Shown: positions 53,065 to 63,602 of the stretch, in pieces
Position numbering within the stretch: the stretch's first letter is position 1
How the letters are laid out: the number at the start of each line of letters is the position of its first letter
The notes under the pieces: generated by a model
Databases searched by the model: none
The model's input: only the letters and a program-made list of their open reading frames with translations
Told to the model about the DNA's origin: nothing
Position numbers and translations under genes: made by a program
Assembly: GCF_000238395.3 (NCBI RefSeq)
Contig: NZ_CP011025.1
Span: 3,038,001 to 3,102,000 of the forward strand
DNA: 64,000 nt
Direction: 5' to 3'
Source: Pseudoalteromonas arctica A 37-1-2
GTDB lineage: Bacteria > Pseudomonadota > Gammaproteobacteria > Enterobacterales > Alteromonadaceae

Positions 53065-54321
53065 TTAAGCGTAAACAGGTAATTTTGCACAAATTGCTTT
53101 TACTTTTTCTTTAACTTGCACCTGTACAGATTCATCAGTGATGTTATCTAGTACGTCACAAATCCAGCCAGCAAGCTCTTTTGATTCTTCTTCTTTAAAA
53201 CCACGACGAGTAATTGCAGGAGAACCAATACGCAAACCAGATGTTACAAATGGTGAGCGTGGATCGTTCGGTACTGAATTTTTATTTACTGTGATGTTAG
53301 CGTTGCCTAGGGCTGCGTCTGCATCTTTACCAGTGATATCTTTATCGATTAAATCAAGTAAAAATAAGTGGTTTTCAGTTTTGTCAGATACGATTTTGTA
53401 GCCGCGCTCTTGCATTACAGCAACCATTGCCTTTGCGTTTTTAACAACTTGTGTTTGGTATACTTTAAACTCTGGTTGAAGTGCTTCTTTAAATGCCACT
53501 GCTTTTGCTGCAATAACATGACATAAAGGACCGCCTTGGCCACCAGGGAAAACAGCGCTGTTAAGCTTTTTGTAGATTGCTTCGTCGCCACATGCAGAAA
53601 TAATCAAACCACCACGAGGGCCTGCAAGTGTTTTATGCGTAGTTGTAGTTACAACGTGTGCATGAGGAACAGGGCTTGGGTAAACGCCTGCCGCAATTAA
53701 ACCCGCAACGTGAGCCATATCAACAAACAGATAAGCACCGATTTTGTCAGCAATTTCACGGAATTTAGCCCAATCAACAATACCAGAGTACGCTGAGAAA
53801 CCACCAATAATCATTTTTGGCTTGTGCTCAAGTGCTAGTGCTTCAACTTGTGCGTAATCAATTTCGCCCGTTGCTTCATCTAGTCCGTATTGGATTGCAT
53901 TGTAAAGCTTACCAGAGAAGCTTACGTGAGAACCGTGAGTTAAGTGACCACCATGAGCTAAGCTCATACCTAATACAGTATCGCCAGCGTCTAATAATGC
54001 TAGAAAAACAGCAGCATTAGCTTGCGAACCAGCATGTGGCTGCACGTTAGCGTAGTCAGAACCAAATAATTCGTTAGCACGGTCAATTGCTAATTGCTCA
54101 ACAACATCTACATGCTCACAACCGCCATAATAACGTTTGCCTGGGTAACCTTCTGCGTATTTGTTTGTAAGCTGTGAACCCTGCGCTTCTAGTACGCGTG
54201 GGCTACAGTAGTTTTCTGAAGCGATTAGTTCGATATGCTCTTCTTGGCGAGCAGTTTCTTTGGTTATCGCGTCAAATAACTCTGGATCAAAATCCGAAAT
54301 ATTCATGCTACGTTCTAACAT
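53065..54321 (-). CDS. glyA: Serine hydroxymethyltransferase
   Basis: PLP enzyme of 418 aa interconverting serine and glycine with tetrahydrofolate. Conserved: [24 protein letters not shown], the PLP lysine in [14 protein letters not shown] near residue 230, and FPGGQGGPL. The start MLERSMNI aligns with E. coli MLKREMNI and has AGGAG eight bases upstream. It heads the glyA-nrdR-rib cluster, but a terminator follows it. I saw no clear PurR or MetR site upstream. Confidence 0.97.
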   Translation of the reverse strand: MLERSMNISDFDPELFDAITKETARQEEHIELIASENYCSPRVLEAQGSQLTNKYAEGYPGKRYYGGCEHVDVVEQLAIDRANELFGSDYANVQPHAGSQANAAVFLALLDAGDTVLGMSLAHGGHLTHGSHVSFSGKLYNAIQYGLDEATGEIDYAQVEALALEHKPKMIIGGFSAYSGIVDWAKFREIADKIGAYLFVDMAHVAGLIAAGVYPSPVPHAHVVTTTTHKTLAGPRGGLIISACGDEAIYKKLNSAVFPGGQGGPLCHVIAAKAVAFKEALQPEFKVYQTQVVKNAKAMVAVMQERGYKIVSDKTENHLFLLDLIDKDITGKDADAALGNANITVNKNSVPNDPRSPFVTSGLRIGSPAITRRGFKEEESKELAGWICDVLDNITDESVQVQVKEKVKAICAKLPVYA

Positions 54322-54551
54322 TGGGGTCTCCTAGGGCAACGTGTATGGTGTTTTTTAGAGGCTTTATTGTACGCTTTAAACGACTCTTTGCCTACGCTCT
54401 TAAGTTGAGGATATTTAAACAGGGATTGAAACTATTTCACAGCTCTTTTAAGATGATATTTTTTTATAAAGCCATAATAATTTTAAATGAATTATATTTA
54501 CTACATTTAATTAGTAAATATAACTAAGTGTATTCATCCGTATAAAGTTAT

Positions 54552-54574
54552 AAAAAAAGCGGCTCAAGCCGCTT
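54552..54574 (-). terminator. Terminator of the thr operon
   Basis: AAGCGGCT/AGCCGCTT stem with a 2-nt loop (the central pairs probably open), followed by seven T on the minus strand just after the thrC stop. Confidence 0.87.
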
Positions 54575-54590
54575 TTCCTTTTAATTTAAC

Positions 54591-55874
54591 TTAGCCTAAT
54601 TTAGCGAGCATTTCGGTACGTAACTCGTCGTAATCGGCGTTCATATCGCTTGCTAGGCATGGTTTTGCTAGTGCATCAGCAAGTGGTTTTGGCATACCTA
54701 ATTCAATATTTAGAATACCCTCTACGCTTTCTTTAAACTTAGCAGGATGAGCTGTCGCTAAAAAGATACCCGCTGTACCAGGTGCACGATTTTCAACAAG
54801 ACCTTGGTAAGCAATAGCAGTATGAGGCTCTGCAACATAGCCCGTTTGTTGAATTTTTTTCATCACGGCTTGCGTGTCTTGCTCGTTTACGCTTGTTGAA
54901 TAAAAATTATCGTAGCTAAACCAGTTATTATCTAACATTGTTTGTACACGCGGCCAATTGTTTGGCTTACTTACATCCATCGCATTTGAAAGCGACTCAA
55001 GCGTTGCGTTTGGCGTCCAGTTTTTATCAAGCATAAAGCGCGGCACAGTATCATTTTGATTTGTTGTTGCGCTTAATTTACCTACAGGTAAACCAATAAC
55101 CGCACCAATCATTGCGGCGCACACATTACCAAAGTTACCACTAGGTACTGATATATGTGCTGTTGCGCGTTTTTCTTTTGGTAGCAGTGCAATCGCTTCA
55201 AAGTAGTAACAAACCTGAGCAACTAAACGGCTAATATTAATTGAATTAGCTGAGTTAAGCCCAAGTGTTGATTTAACTTCTTCATCTAAAAAGGCATTTT
55301 TAACTAGCTCTTGGCAATCATCAAAGCTGCCCTCGACTGCATAACAATGAATATTGTTACCTAGCGTAGTAAATAGCTTTTGCTGAGCAAGTGAAATTTT
55401 GCCTTTAGGGTATAAAATAACAACATCGATATTTGGTTTATTGTAAAAAGCATGCGCAACGGCTGCACCGGTATCGCCCGATGTTGCTGTTAAAATAGTT
55501 ACTTTCTCGTCTTTGTTAAACTGCGTTAAACACTCTGCCATAAAGCGACCACCAAAGTCTTTAAACGCAAGTGTAGGACCATGAAACAGCTCTAAACAGT
55601 ATGTGTTCTCTTCAATTTCCACCAGCTTAACTGGAAAGTTAAATGCATTTTTAACCATTTTTGCCACAGTATCGCTTGGTAGCTCATCACCAATTAGGTG
55701 CGATAATATTTTGCCGCTGCGCGTAACAAAGTCCATATCAAGCAATGCATCAACATCGGACAGTGGGGCCAGTGATTCTGGGAAAAATACACCTTGGTTA
55801 CGACCCAAACCTGTTTTTACGGCTTCAACGAACGACACTTTTTGTGAGCTATCTTTTAAATTATGTAATTGCAT
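54591..55874 (-). CDS. thrC: Threonine synthase
   Basis: PLP enzyme of 427 aa converting homoserine phosphate to threonine. The lysine is in GPTLAFKDFGGRF near residue 108 and the phosphate loop in LTATSGDTGAA. VPSGNFGN also matches the family. Last gene of thrABC; it starts 11 bp after thrB. Confidence 0.96.
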   Translation of the reverse strand: MQLHNLKDSSQKVSFVEAVKTGLGRNQGVFFPESLAPLSDVDALLDMDFVTRSGKILSHLIGDELPSDTVAKMVKNAFNFPVKLVEIEENTYCLELFHGPTLAFKDFGGRFMAECLTQFNKDEKVTILTATSGDTGAAVAHAFYNKPNIDVVILYPKGKISLAQQKLFTTLGNNIHCYAVEGSFDDCQELVKNAFLDEEVKSTLGLNSANSINISRLVAQVCYYFEAIALLPKEKRATAHISVPSGNFGNVCAAMIGAVIGLPVGKLSATTNQNDTVPRFMLDKNWTPNATLESLSNAMDVSKPNNWPRVQTMLDNNWFSYDNFYSTSVNEQDTQAVMKKIQQTGYVAEPHTAIAYQGLVENRAPGTAGIFLATAHPAKFKESVEGILNIELGMPKPLADALAKPCLASDMNADYDELRTEMLAKLG

Positions 55875-55885
55875 GACTACCTATC

Positions 55886-56821
55886 CTATAAAACTGTTAA
55901 TTGACGCGTGCCGTCGTTATCTAATTTACAAATGTGGCAAAAGCCTTGCTCGTTAATGTAATTGGTTTCTAACCACTGCGCGCATTGCTGTGCAGCTTCA
56001 AGTGTTTTACATACGCTAAACAAGGTGGGTCCGGCGCCCGAAATACTGACTATTTCAGCGCCCAGCGCTGGCAAGCTTGCTTTGGCTTCACTAAAGCCTT
56101 TTATAAGCGGTGCGCGGTAATGTTCTGCTATTTCATCTTTCATTATGCTTAGCGCATCGTCAAAACGGCTAGTTAACAGTAAGCTACTAAATGCCGACAA
56201 ACGCTGAGCAAACTCAACACTTGCATGCATGCTCAACTCTTTTGGTAAAACAGAACGCGCTTTTGCTGTATTTAGCGAAAAACCAGGAAATGCAGCTACG
56301 TAATACCAGTTTTCATCAACCGGCAGTGCAATCGATTTATCAGGAATTAAATCACCCGTTAGCTGCAAACCACCTAAATAACATGGCGTAATGTTGTCGT
56401 AATGGCGACCACCGCTTACCACAGCTTCAAAGTCAGCCATAAGCTCAATTAGCTCAACCTGGCTTAAATTAGTTTGTGCAAACTTATCAAGGGCAGCAAA
56501 GGTAGCCACTACCGAACACGCACTAGAGCCAAGCCCTGAGCCAATTGGTAAGTTCTTTTTAAGCTCGAGCTTTACGCTTGGCATAGTAGGCGCAACATGC
56601 GCTCTAAAATGCACTAAACACTGGTACGCTAAATTTTCATTAGCATCACTGGGTAACTTGTGAGCGTACTCGCCTGTGCAAATAAATTCGTCGCTTGGTG
56701 CTGCGCTTACAACGGCTACATCGCCTAATAAACTGCCATCAATTGGCGCAAGCGCTGCGCCAAGTGCATCAAAACCCACTGCAAAATTACCAATAGACGC
56801 CGGAGCATATACTTCAATCAT
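55886..56821 (-). CDS. thrB: Homoserine kinase
   Basis: GHMP kinase of 311 aa. Start VYAPASIGNFAVGFD, ATP-binding PIGSGLGSSACS near residue 90 and the C-terminal SISGAGPT motif are all present. It phosphorylates homoserine for ThrC. It begins 9 bp after thrA. Confidence 0.96.
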   Translation of the reverse strand: MIEVYAPASIGNFAVGFDALGAALAPIDGSLLGDVAVVSAAPSDEFICTGEYAHKLPSDANENLAYQCLVHFRAHVAPTMPSVKLELKKNLPIGSGLGSSACSVVATFAALDKFAQTNLSQVELIELMADFEAVVSGGRHYDNITPCYLGGLQLTGDLIPDKSIALPVDENWYYVAAFPGFSLNTAKARSVLPKELSMHASVEFAQRLSAFSSLLLTSRFDDALSIMKDEIAEHYRAPLIKGFSEAKASLPALGAEIVSISGAGPTLFSVCKTLEAAQQCAQWLETNYINEQGFCHICKLDNDGTRQLTVL

Positions 56822-56830
56822 AACGAGCTC

Positions 56831-59248
56831 CTAGCGCGATAACGTTTTTAAAATATCAGCAAATACACCCGCGGCTGTTACTTCCGAGCCGGCGCCATAA
56901 CCACGAATTACAAACGGACGTGGCTGGTAGTATTGGCTTAAAATAGCCAGTGCGTTTTCACCATCACGAATGACACTAAGCGCATGCTTTGCATCTACCG
57001 CTTCAATACCTACTTTACAGTGGCCTTCTTTAATTGTGCCTACATAGCGAAGTACCCTACCCTCGCTCGCAGCGCTTTTGATACGGTCGTTAAAATCAGC
57101 ATCTAAGCTTGGTAGTTTTGCCATAAACTCATCAACGCTATCACCTTGTGCAAAACCTGGTGGTAATACTGACTCAACTTCAATATCGCTTAGCTCTAAT
57201 TTCATACCGGCTTCGCGAGCGATGATCAATAACTTACGTGCTACATCGGTACCCGATAAATCATCACGAGGATCTGGCTCAGTAAAGCCACTTTCTTTGG
57301 CTTTAATAGTTGCCTCAGAAAGTGATAAACCATCTTGAAGTGCGCCAAACATATACGAAAGTGAACCTGATAAGATACCGCTAAACTCTAATAACTCATC
57401 ACCGGCACCAAATAATGACTGTAAGTTGTCGATTACTGGTAAGCCTGCACCAACGTTTGTTTCGTATAAAAATTTACGATTATTCTTTTGTGTTGCTGCA
57501 ATTAAATCTTGGTAATACGTGTATGAACTTGTTGTTGCTTTTTTATTGGCAGCTACTACATGAAAACCTGCATTTAAAAAGTCTACGTATTGCGCAGCAA
57601 GTGCATCAGACGACGTACAATCAACAAGCACTGGATTTACCAAATGATTTTGCTTAACAAACTGCTCTACTAGTTTTAAATCAAACGCCTGCTCAGATGA
57701 GGCCAATTTTTGCTGCCAGTCGCCAAAAGCAATACCTTCACTATCTAGGTGTAATTGACGAGAATTAGCAACACCATACAAGTTAAGTTTAATATTACGT
57801 TTTTCAAGCCACGCTTGCTGGCGCTCAAGCTGATTAATAAGCTCTTGCCCAACTAAGCCACAACCGAGTAAAAACACATCAATTGACGGCACATGTGTGA
57901 AAAAGTTTTCATGACATATTTTAACCGCGTCGTTACATAACTCACCATCAATCACGGCTGAAATAGCACTTTCTGTAGAATCCTGTGCTATTGCAACAAT
58001 GTTTACTTGAGCTTGTGCAAGCGATGCAAAAAACTTAGCCGCTAAGCCACGGTGCGCGCGCATGTTGTCGCCCACTAAAGTAACAATGGCTAAATTGCGC
58101 TGCACTTGTACAGGCTCAATAAGCCCTGCTTGTAATTCAAGTTCAAATGCAGTTTGTAGCGCATCAAGTGCAAGTGCTAGGTCTGTTTCGTGTACACAAA
58201 AGCTAATGCTAAATTCGCATGATGACTGCGTGATCAATACAATTGATACGTTATCGTGAGCAAGCGCGTTAAATACCTTAGACGCCATACCTACTTTGCC
58301 TTTCATGCCTGGCCCTGAGACAGTTAGCATTGCAAGGTCTTGTAGGCTCGAAAGCGCTTTTACTGGCTCATCTGATGAATAATCGTTACCAATTAATGAG
58401 CCTTGTGCGTCTGGGTTATGCGTATTTTTAATTTCGCACGGCACGCCTGCTTTAGCACACGGTAAAATTGTTTTAGGGTGAAGTACTTTTGCACCAAAAT
58501 AAGAAAGCTCCATCGCTTCTTTATAAGATAAAAAATCTACTTTAGTCGCTTTTTTAATATAACGAGGATCAGCACTGTATACACCATCAACGTCAGTCCA
58601 AATTTGGCAAATTTCAGCTTCTAAGCATGCTGCTGCAATGGCTGCTGAGTAATCTGAGCCATTACGGCCAAGCGTTGTAAGCTCACCTTTATCATTACTC
58701 GCTGTAAAACCAGGCATGATATAGATAGTTGCAGGGCTTTCTTTAAGCACAGCTTGAAAGCGAGCTTTACTTGTTACTAAATCAGCCTCTGCATCAATAT
58801 AACCACCAGTTGAAGCGATACAGCTTGTTGCTTCTAAGTATCTTGCATCGTGCGAGTTCAATAAAGCCTGTATTAAAGAAACACTAACGCGCTCTCCGAA
58901 GCTAATTACAAATGCGCGAACTTGATCAGGGCAACATTGTATAAGTGATACGCCATCTAGTTTATTTTTAAGCTCGCCTAAGTTTGGCCAACTTGTAACT
59001 ACTACACCACTTTTTTCAACGTCAGCTTTCAAACCTTCACAGCGGCTAACTAATGCTTGCCATTGCTGCGAAAAGTCAGAGCCTTGTTCTGCAGCACTTG
59101 CAAGTGCAACTAGCGAATCGGTCATTCCACCTGGAGCAGAAAGTACCAAAAGCATTTCATCTTTTAATTGTGCTTTAACTAGCTGAGCTACCTGTTGTAA
59201 GCATGCATAGTCGGCAAGCGAAGACCCACCAAATTTTAAAACTCGCAT
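56831..59248 (-). CDS. thrA: Bifunctional aspartokinase I/homoserine dehydrogenase I
   Basis: Fusion of 805 aa. The aspartate kinase domain (about 1-290) begins [14 protein letters not shown] regulatory domains follow (about 310-460), then homoserine dehydrogenase (about 465-805) with [12 protein letters not shown] and the GSLSYMFG catalytic region. Length is near E. coli ThrA (820 aa). AGGA stands before the ATG. It is controlled by the leader and attenuator immediately upstream; threonine feedback is expected from the family. Confidence 0.96.
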   Translation of the reverse strand: MRVLKFGGSSLADYACLQQVAQLVKAQLKDEMLLVLSAPGGMTDSLVALASAAEQGSDFSQQWQALVSRCEGLKADVEKSGVVVTSWPNLGELKNKLDGVSLIQCCPDQVRAFVISFGERVSVSLIQALLNSHDARYLEATSCIASTGGYIDAEADLVTSKARFQAVLKESPATIYIMPGFTASNDKGELTTLGRNGSDYSAAIAAACLEAEICQIWTDVDGVYSADPRYIKKATKVDFLSYKEAMELSYFGAKVLHPKTILPCAKAGVPCEIKNTHNPDAQGSLIGNDYSSDEPVKALSSLQDLAMLTVSGPGMKGKVGMASKVFNALAHDNVSIVLITQSSCEFSISFCVHETDLALALDALQTAFELELQAGLIEPVQVQRNLAIVTLVGDNMRAHRGLAAKFFASLAQAQVNIVAIAQDSTESAISAVIDGELCNDAVKICHENFFTHVPSIDVFLLGCGLVGQELINQLERQQAWLEKRNIKLNLYGVANSRQLHLDSEGIAFGDWQQKLASSEQAFDLKLVEQFVKQNHLVNPVLVDCTSSDALAAQYVDFLNAGFHVVAANKKATTSSYTYYQDLIAATQKNNRKFLYETNVGAGLPVIDNLQSLFGAGDELLEFSGILSGSLSYMFGALQDGLSLSEATIKAKESGFTEPDPRDDLSGTDVARKLLIIAREAGMKLELSDIEVESVLPPGFAQGDSVDEFMAKLPSLDADFNDRIKSAASEGRVLRYVGTIKEGHCKVGIEAVDAKHALSVIRDGENALAILSQYYQPRPFVIRGYGAGSEVTAAGVFADILKTLSR

Positions 59249-59274
59249 TGTTTATGTTCCTCATCCCATAAAAC

Positions 59275-59312
59275 GAAAAAAGGCCTGTGTTCTAAGTGAA
59301 CACAGGCCTTTA
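59275..59312 (-). promoter_or_regulatory. thr operon attenuator (intrinsic terminator)
   Basis: The minus strand reads AAAGGCCTGTGTTC, a short loop, GAACACAGGCCTTT, then six T: a 14-bp stem typical of an amino-acid operon attenuator. It lies 27 bp after the thrL stop and 27 bp before thrA. Stalling on thrL Thr/Ile codons should prevent its formation. Confidence 0.9.
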
Positions 59313-59336
59313 AATTTGTTGCACCGACCTATGCCA

Positions 59337-59396
59337 CTATCCAGTAAGAATGATGGTTGTAATAATAATGGTCAGTACGCGATTAATTGTTTTCAT
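59337..59396 (-). CDS. thrL: thr operon leader peptide
   Basis: 19-aa peptide MKTINRVLTIIITTIILTG from ATG at 59396 to TAG. Eleven of the 19 residues are Thr or Ile: five Thr (ACA, ACC, ACT) and six Ile. These are the two amino acids that control the E. coli thr operon by attenuation. It is followed by the attenuator and then thrA. Its function is clear from context. Confidence 0.9.
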   Translation of the reverse strand: MKTINRVLTIIITTIILTG

Positions 59397-59476
59397 ATGT
59401 TAAGACTGCCTTAACAAAGGCTATGCTGTCAACCCTAAATTAAAAGATAAAACAGCCTTTTTTAACATGAAAAAAC

Positions 59477-59845
59477 CTAATGAATGCCAAATTTATGCAA
59501 TATTTCGTTTAAGTTAGATTTATTGATAGGTTTATCGATAAAGTCTATTGCGCCAAGTTGTGCGACTCGTTGCTTCATTTTTTCTTGTATATCGGCAGAA
59601 ATAACTAAAACAAAGCACTCTATTTTTTCTGTTTTTATAGTCTCGAGTACTTGTATACCATCAACTTCGGGCATGGTGAGATCTAAGCACAATAAATCAA
59701 AGCTTTGTGCTCGTAAAAGTTCTAGAGCGTGCGCTCCATTTGTAGCTTGTTGTATTTGAGCGTCTATACATTCATTTAAACACCGCACGACTTGTTTACG
59801 GGCAACTGCAGAATCGTCACAGACTAATATCGAAAATTTCATCAT
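59477..59845 (-). CDS. Single-domain response regulator (CheY-like)
   Basis: Stand-alone receiver of 122 aa. Phosphorylation-site residues: Asp10/Asp11, acceptor Asp55 in CLDLTMPEVDG, Ser83 and Lys105 in DKP. There is no output domain. The second ATG (59842) is an equally good start. It diverges from a histidine kinase gene, its likely partner. It does not look like CheY of a chemotaxis operon; a regulatory role by protein contact is inferred. Confidence 0.87.
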   Translation of the reverse strand: MMKFSILVCDDSAVARKQVVRCLNECIDAQIQQATNGAHALELLRAQSFDLLCLDLTMPEVDGIQVLETIKTEKIECFVLVISADIQEKMKQRVAQLGAIDFIDKPINKSNLNEILHKFGIH

Positions 59846-59869
59846 GTTTACTACTACACAACCATCAAA

Positions 59870-59900
59870 GTTATTAAAAGGTTATTAAAAGGTTATTAAA
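59870..59900. repeat. Three direct 11-bp repeats upstream of the response regulator
   Basis: GTTATTAAAAG occurs at 59870-59880 and 59881-59891, with a third near-complete copy to 59900. The 11-bp phasing is about one DNA turn. It could be a protein-binding site in the divergent promoter region, or simple slippage. Confidence 0.6.
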
Positions 59901-60207
59901 CTAATGCCTTCCATTGCATTTTAGACACTTTAACACGCCTCAAAGCACTCAGCGCATTAATAATTTAATACAATGATAAATATAGAATAAATCCGTTTAA
60001 GATATAATTAACCAAAGCAAATACTAATTAAGCCTACAATACATAACAGATAACGAATTTATTAATTTATACCTTGGTTTAAATACTTTGATACTACACG
60101 CTCACTTTTTGGATTTATCTTATTAAATTTTAACTTTTTTATTTATTTTTAGAGGTTTATTGACTAACTTTTAAATTACTATCGTAACGTTACAAAAATA
60201 ATAAAGG
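59901..60207. other. AT-rich divergent intergenic region
   Basis: About 300 bp between the response regulator and histidine kinase genes. It is very AT-rich and should hold both promoters. I could not assign a convincing promoter, and I see no RNA gene or conserved frame. Confidence 0.5.
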
Positions 60208-61992
60208 ATGAACAAGTCACTCATGTTACAAAAAAGTCTTTCTAAGAAGCTACTGACTAGCGTTTTATCCGTCTATTTTTTGCTTACCTTTGTAGTGACC
60301 TGTGGACAAGTGCTTGCTGAATACGTCAATACTAAAGACTATATCCGCGATGAACTTAGTACCTTACAAAAAACCTTTAGTCGCAGCTTAACACGTGCAA
60401 TTTGGGAGCTTAATACCAAGCAAACAATTACAACAGCAGAAGGTTTACTCGCCATTCCCATGATTGAAGGGATTATTGTTCGAGACGACAGCGGCGAAAT
60501 TATTTCACAGCTAGGGCGCTCTCTTGATATACACAAGCTATATAATCAACAGTTAGTACAAGAAGAGGTTATTTTAGAAGACGCAAAATCGGGTTTATTT
60601 GGTTATACCTTTCCGCTTATTTTTGAATTTTCAGGCCGTGCTACTCAAGTTGGTGACGTTACCTTATTCTCAAGTCGAGAAGTTGTTTTTAGCCGCATTA
60701 TGGTATCAATCTACTTTTTGATTGGTAATGCGATGATTAAAACCACCTTTTTGATCATCTTATTTTTAATGGCATTTAGAAAGCTTCTTACAGACCCTTT
60801 AGCAGAACTCACTGAGCAACTAGAAAATTTAGAACTAGACGAGCTAGAAGGTCAACATATAGAAATAGAAACAGAAGAACATAATGAACTAAAAGTGATG
60901 GAGCAGTCATTTAACAAACTAATAGATAAAGTGGTTCAGTATAGAAAAGAGCTTGAACACACCCAAAAAGAACTCATTATAAGTAACGAAAAGCTTGATC
61001 AACACAACATACAACTTGAACAAGACGTAGCCCGTAAAACATCCAACTTAAGCCAAGCAATGATGGATTTACAGCAGCAAAAATACGAACTCGAAAAGCA
61101 AAAAATTGTCCTCACCGAAGAAGTAGACTTACGCCGCAGCACAGAGCAAGAGTTAATTACAAAGCAAACTGAATCTCAGCGCTATATAGAAGAGTTAAGC
61201 CTTGCACAGGAACGTTTATTAGGCACAGAAAAAATGGCTGCGCTAGGCGGACTTGTGGCAGGTATTACACACGATATAAATACCCCTATTGGGATAGGTG
61301 TAACGGCAATATCATTTTTACAAGAACGCTTAAATAAACTCGAAAATGCTTATACCGAAAAAACACTTTCGCCAAAAGCACTAGAAGAATTCATTAACGA
61401 AGCAAAGCAAAGCACAAGCTTACTAACCACTAACTTAGATAGAGCTTCGGAGCTTATAGCTAGCTTTAAACAAATAGCGGTCGATCAAGCCAGTGAAGCA
61501 GTAAGAACCATTAACTTTAAAGATTACACTAACGAAGTAATACGCTCACTGCACCCAAAACTAAAAAAGACATCCCATACTATAAAATTAGAATGTCCTG
61601 ATGATTTAGTTTTAAATCTACCTGCAGGGGCTATAAGCCAAATTTTTACTAACCTAATTATGAACTCACTTATCCATGGCTTTGAAGGTAAAAGCAACGG
61701 TGTAATGGATATTAAAATAAGCGCTGATGACACTAACTTAACTATTGATTACAAAGATGACGGTAACGGTGTTACCAACGAGCAATTAAAAAAATTATTT
61801 GACCCATTTTTTACTACCAAACGCGATGAAGGCGGTAGCGGATTAGGCACCCATATAATGCTTAATTTGGTCAAGCAAACCCTTAGTGGCTCTATTGATG
61901 CAACGAGTGAACCGGGCAAAGGTCTGCGTTACTATATTCAATTTCCGAAGAACATGGCTAAGCCACTGCCTATTTTTGATAAATATGAATAA
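60208..61992 (+). CDS. Sensor histidine kinase
   Basis: Membrane kinase of up to 594 aa. Transmembrane helix 1 is at about 12-33, a periplasmic sensor at about 35-165, helix 2 at about 170-195 and a HAMP-like linker after it. A long coiled coil spans about 240-340. The H box ITHDINTPIG carries His355. The ATPase domain has NLIMNSLIHG (N box), DDGNGV, PFFTTKRDEGGSGLGTH. There is no receiver domain, so the divergent single-domain response regulator is a natural partner. ATG 60223 is an alternative start. Confidence 0.9.
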   Translation: MNKSLMLQKSLSKKLLTSVLSVYFLLTFVVTCGQVLAEYVNTKDYIRDELSTLQKTFSRSLTRAIWELNTKQTITTAEGLLAIPMIEGIIVRDDSGEIISQLGRSLDIHKLYNQQLVQEEVILEDAKSGLFGYTFPLIFEFSGRATQVGDVTLFSSREVVFSRIMVSIYFLIGNAMIKTTFLIILFLMAFRKLLTDPLAELTEQLENLELDELEGQHIEIETEEHNELKVMEQSFNKLIDKVVQYRKELEHTQKELIISNEKLDQHNIQLEQDVARKTSNLSQAMMDLQQQKYELEKQKIVLTEEVDLRRSTEQELITKQTESQRYIEELSLAQERLLGTEKMAALGGLVAGITHDINTPIGIGVTAISFLQERLNKLENAYTEKTLSPKALEEFINEAKQSTSLLTTNLDRASELIASFKQIAVDQASEAVRTINFKDYTNEVIRSLHPKLKKTSHTIKLECPDDLVLNLPAGAISQIFTNLIMNSLIHGFEGKSNGVMDIKISADDTNLTIDYKDDGNGVTNEQLKKLFDPFFTTKRDEGGSGLGTHIMLNLVKQTLSGSIDATSEPGKGLRYYIQFPKNMAKPLPIFDKYE

Positions 61993-62094
61993 ATAAAAGT
62001 ATATGCATTAAATTATTAGTAACAAATCAGTCATTTCGAGATGCTGTTTTTATTGCTATGATTGTACAAATTTTTCAAATGGATCAATTCCCCT

Positions 62095-63012
62095 ATGTGG
62101 TTTAGTAACCTTATTTGTTACCGCTTTAAGCAAGACGTTTCATATACTCAAGAAGACTTTGATAAAGCATTAGAGCAAGATTTATTTCGCCCATGTACTG
62201 GTCAAGAGCTTGCAACATTTGGTTGGACAAAAGCGTTTGGAAAACATGGCGATACGCTATCGCATTTTTCTCAAAAAAGTATTCTAGTTTGCGCTAAACG
62301 CGAAGAAAAAGTACTCCCTGCTTCTGTTATTAATGAACTAGTTGCTGAGAAAGTTGATCTGATAGAAGCTGAAGAAAACCGCCCAGTTAAAAAGAAAGAA
62401 AAAGACGAATTAAAAGAAAACATTCTTCATACTCTTCTACCTCAAGCATTTAAAAAGTCGAGCTTACAATTTGCCTTTATTGACCAAGAAAACGGTTGGG
62501 TTGTTGTAAATAGTGGCAGCTTTAATAAAGCAGAAGAGCTACTAGCACTACTTCGTAAATCGTTGGGAACGCTTCCGGTTGTACCTGCGTTTGCTAACTA
62601 CGACCTAGATGTATTTTTAACTGATTGGTTAACTAACTTTAGTACACCAGAAGGTTTTGCTATTGGCTCAGACGCTGAACTTGAAGAAGCAGACGACAGC
62701 GGCGCACAAGTAAAGCTTAAAGGTCATGATCTATCGTGTGATGAAGTTAAATCGCATTTAGAAAGTGGTAAACGCGTAACTAAACTTGCACTTGATTGGC
62801 AAGAGCGTCTTAAGTTTATGCTGCAAAACGATGGCTCTATCAAACGTTTAAGCTACTCTGAAACTCTAAAAGAAGAAAACGCAGATATTCCTAAAGAAGA
62901 TATGGCTTTAAAACTTGATGCTGACTTTATTTTAGCTTCTGAAGAAATAAAGCAATTACTTGAAGAGCTAACTGCAGGTTTAGGTGACGTTGAAGATTTA
63001 GAAAAAGCGTAA
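62095..63012 (+). CDS. rdgC: Recombination-associated protein RdgC
   Basis: DNA-binding ring protein of 305 aa (E. coli 303 aa) that modulates RecA. Conserved segments: MWFSNLICYRF at the start, EKDELKENILHTLLPQAF, LLRKSLGTLPVVP and KLALDWQERLKFML. The frame is open upstream, but the ATG at 62095 aligns with the family start. There is no strong ribosome site. A strong terminator follows. Confidence 0.95.
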   Translation: MWFSNLICYRFKQDVSYTQEDFDKALEQDLFRPCTGQELATFGWTKAFGKHGDTLSHFSQKSILVCAKREEKVLPASVINELVAEKVDLIEAEENRPVKKKEKDELKENILHTLLPQAFKKSSLQFAFIDQENGWVVVNSGSFNKAEELLALLRKSLGTLPVVPAFANYDLDVFLTDWLTNFSTPEGFAIGSDAELEEADDSGAQVKLKGHDLSCDEVKSHLESGKRVTKLALDWQERLKFMLQNDGSIKRLSYSETLKEENADIPKEDMALKLDADFILASEEIKQLLEELTAGLGDVEDLEKA

Positions 63013-63093
63013 ATACCATAGTGCCTACCTGCATAAATATTTAAGCAATTTAATGAATTAAATAACATATGTAAGTAGGTTGGTATAACAGAT

Positions 63094-63131
63094 AAAAATC
63101 CGATAGCAGTTTACTGCTATCGGATTTTTTT
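63094..63131. terminator. Terminator after rdgC
   Basis: The 13-bp stem ATCCGATAGCAGT/ACTGCTATCGGAT, extended by A-T pairs and followed by seven T on the plus strand. It is also A-rich on the other side, so possibly bidirectional. Confidence 0.9.
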
Positions 63132-63365
63132 ATGAAATTTAGAAGCACTTATTTATATCTAAACCGCGAACAGTATTTAGCTAACGATCGACGTATTAAA
63201 ACCTAAGGTAATCATCTTTTAAGTAGGAGAATACAGCATGGTTCAGAGGTAAGTTATGTAGAGTGATATGAGATTATCTATATACGCTTCAAGCTGGACT
63301 GCACAAAAGCTGAAATTTTTGATTTTAATTAAAACCATTAACTTACTTTGTGCAGATAACTTATT
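63132..63365. other. Intergenic region with weak small frames
   Basis: Contains a 24-codon frame from ATG 63132, without a ribosome site, and a good AGGAG (63225-63229) before an ATG at 63238 that opens only four codons. An inverted pair CTGCACAAA (63299) and TTTGTGCAG (63348) is present. None of this supports a gene with confidence. Confidence 0.4.
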
Positions 63366-63602
63366 TTAGCTTTTAGCGTCTTCAACTTTAGGTTGGCGAT
63401 ATATTTTTATAATGTGATATAAATTTACAAGCGACAATAAGCCGTTGGTAAAAATAACAGGCACTGCGCCAATGGCAACACCGTATGCAGTAAATACAAT
63501 ACAACCAAACATGTTGTACCAACGCAGTTTTACTACATCTGTCATTGTTAACGATGCAACCAATAAAGCTGATGCAATATAACCTAAATATTCCCAACTC
63601 AA
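63366..63602 (-). CDS. Small inner-membrane protein
   Basis: Protein of 78 aa with three hydrophobic segments (about 5-20, 28-48 and 50-67) and a short charged C-terminus. The start is TTG with a strong AGGAG seven bases upstream. It vaguely resembles small transporter-like membrane proteins of the YgjV or SemiSWEET kind, but I cannot assign a family. It is not obviously co-transcribed with a neighbour. Confidence 0.65.
   Translation of the reverse strand: MSWEYLGYIASALLVASLTMTDVVKLRWYNMFGCIVFTAYGVAIGAVPVIFTNGLLSLVNLYHIIKIYRQPKVEDAKS

Noticed and set aside
59401-59431. TTGACA at 59426-59431 (minus strand) as the thr promoter -35
   Set aside because: The hexamer is perfect, but no acceptable -10 lies 16-18 bp downstream; not listed as a promoter.
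63132-63252. 24-codon frame from 63132 and a 4-codon frame after a strong AGGAG at 63225
   Set aside because: The first has no ribosome site and starts at a terminator end; the second is too short to be a gene. Kept only as an intergenic note.
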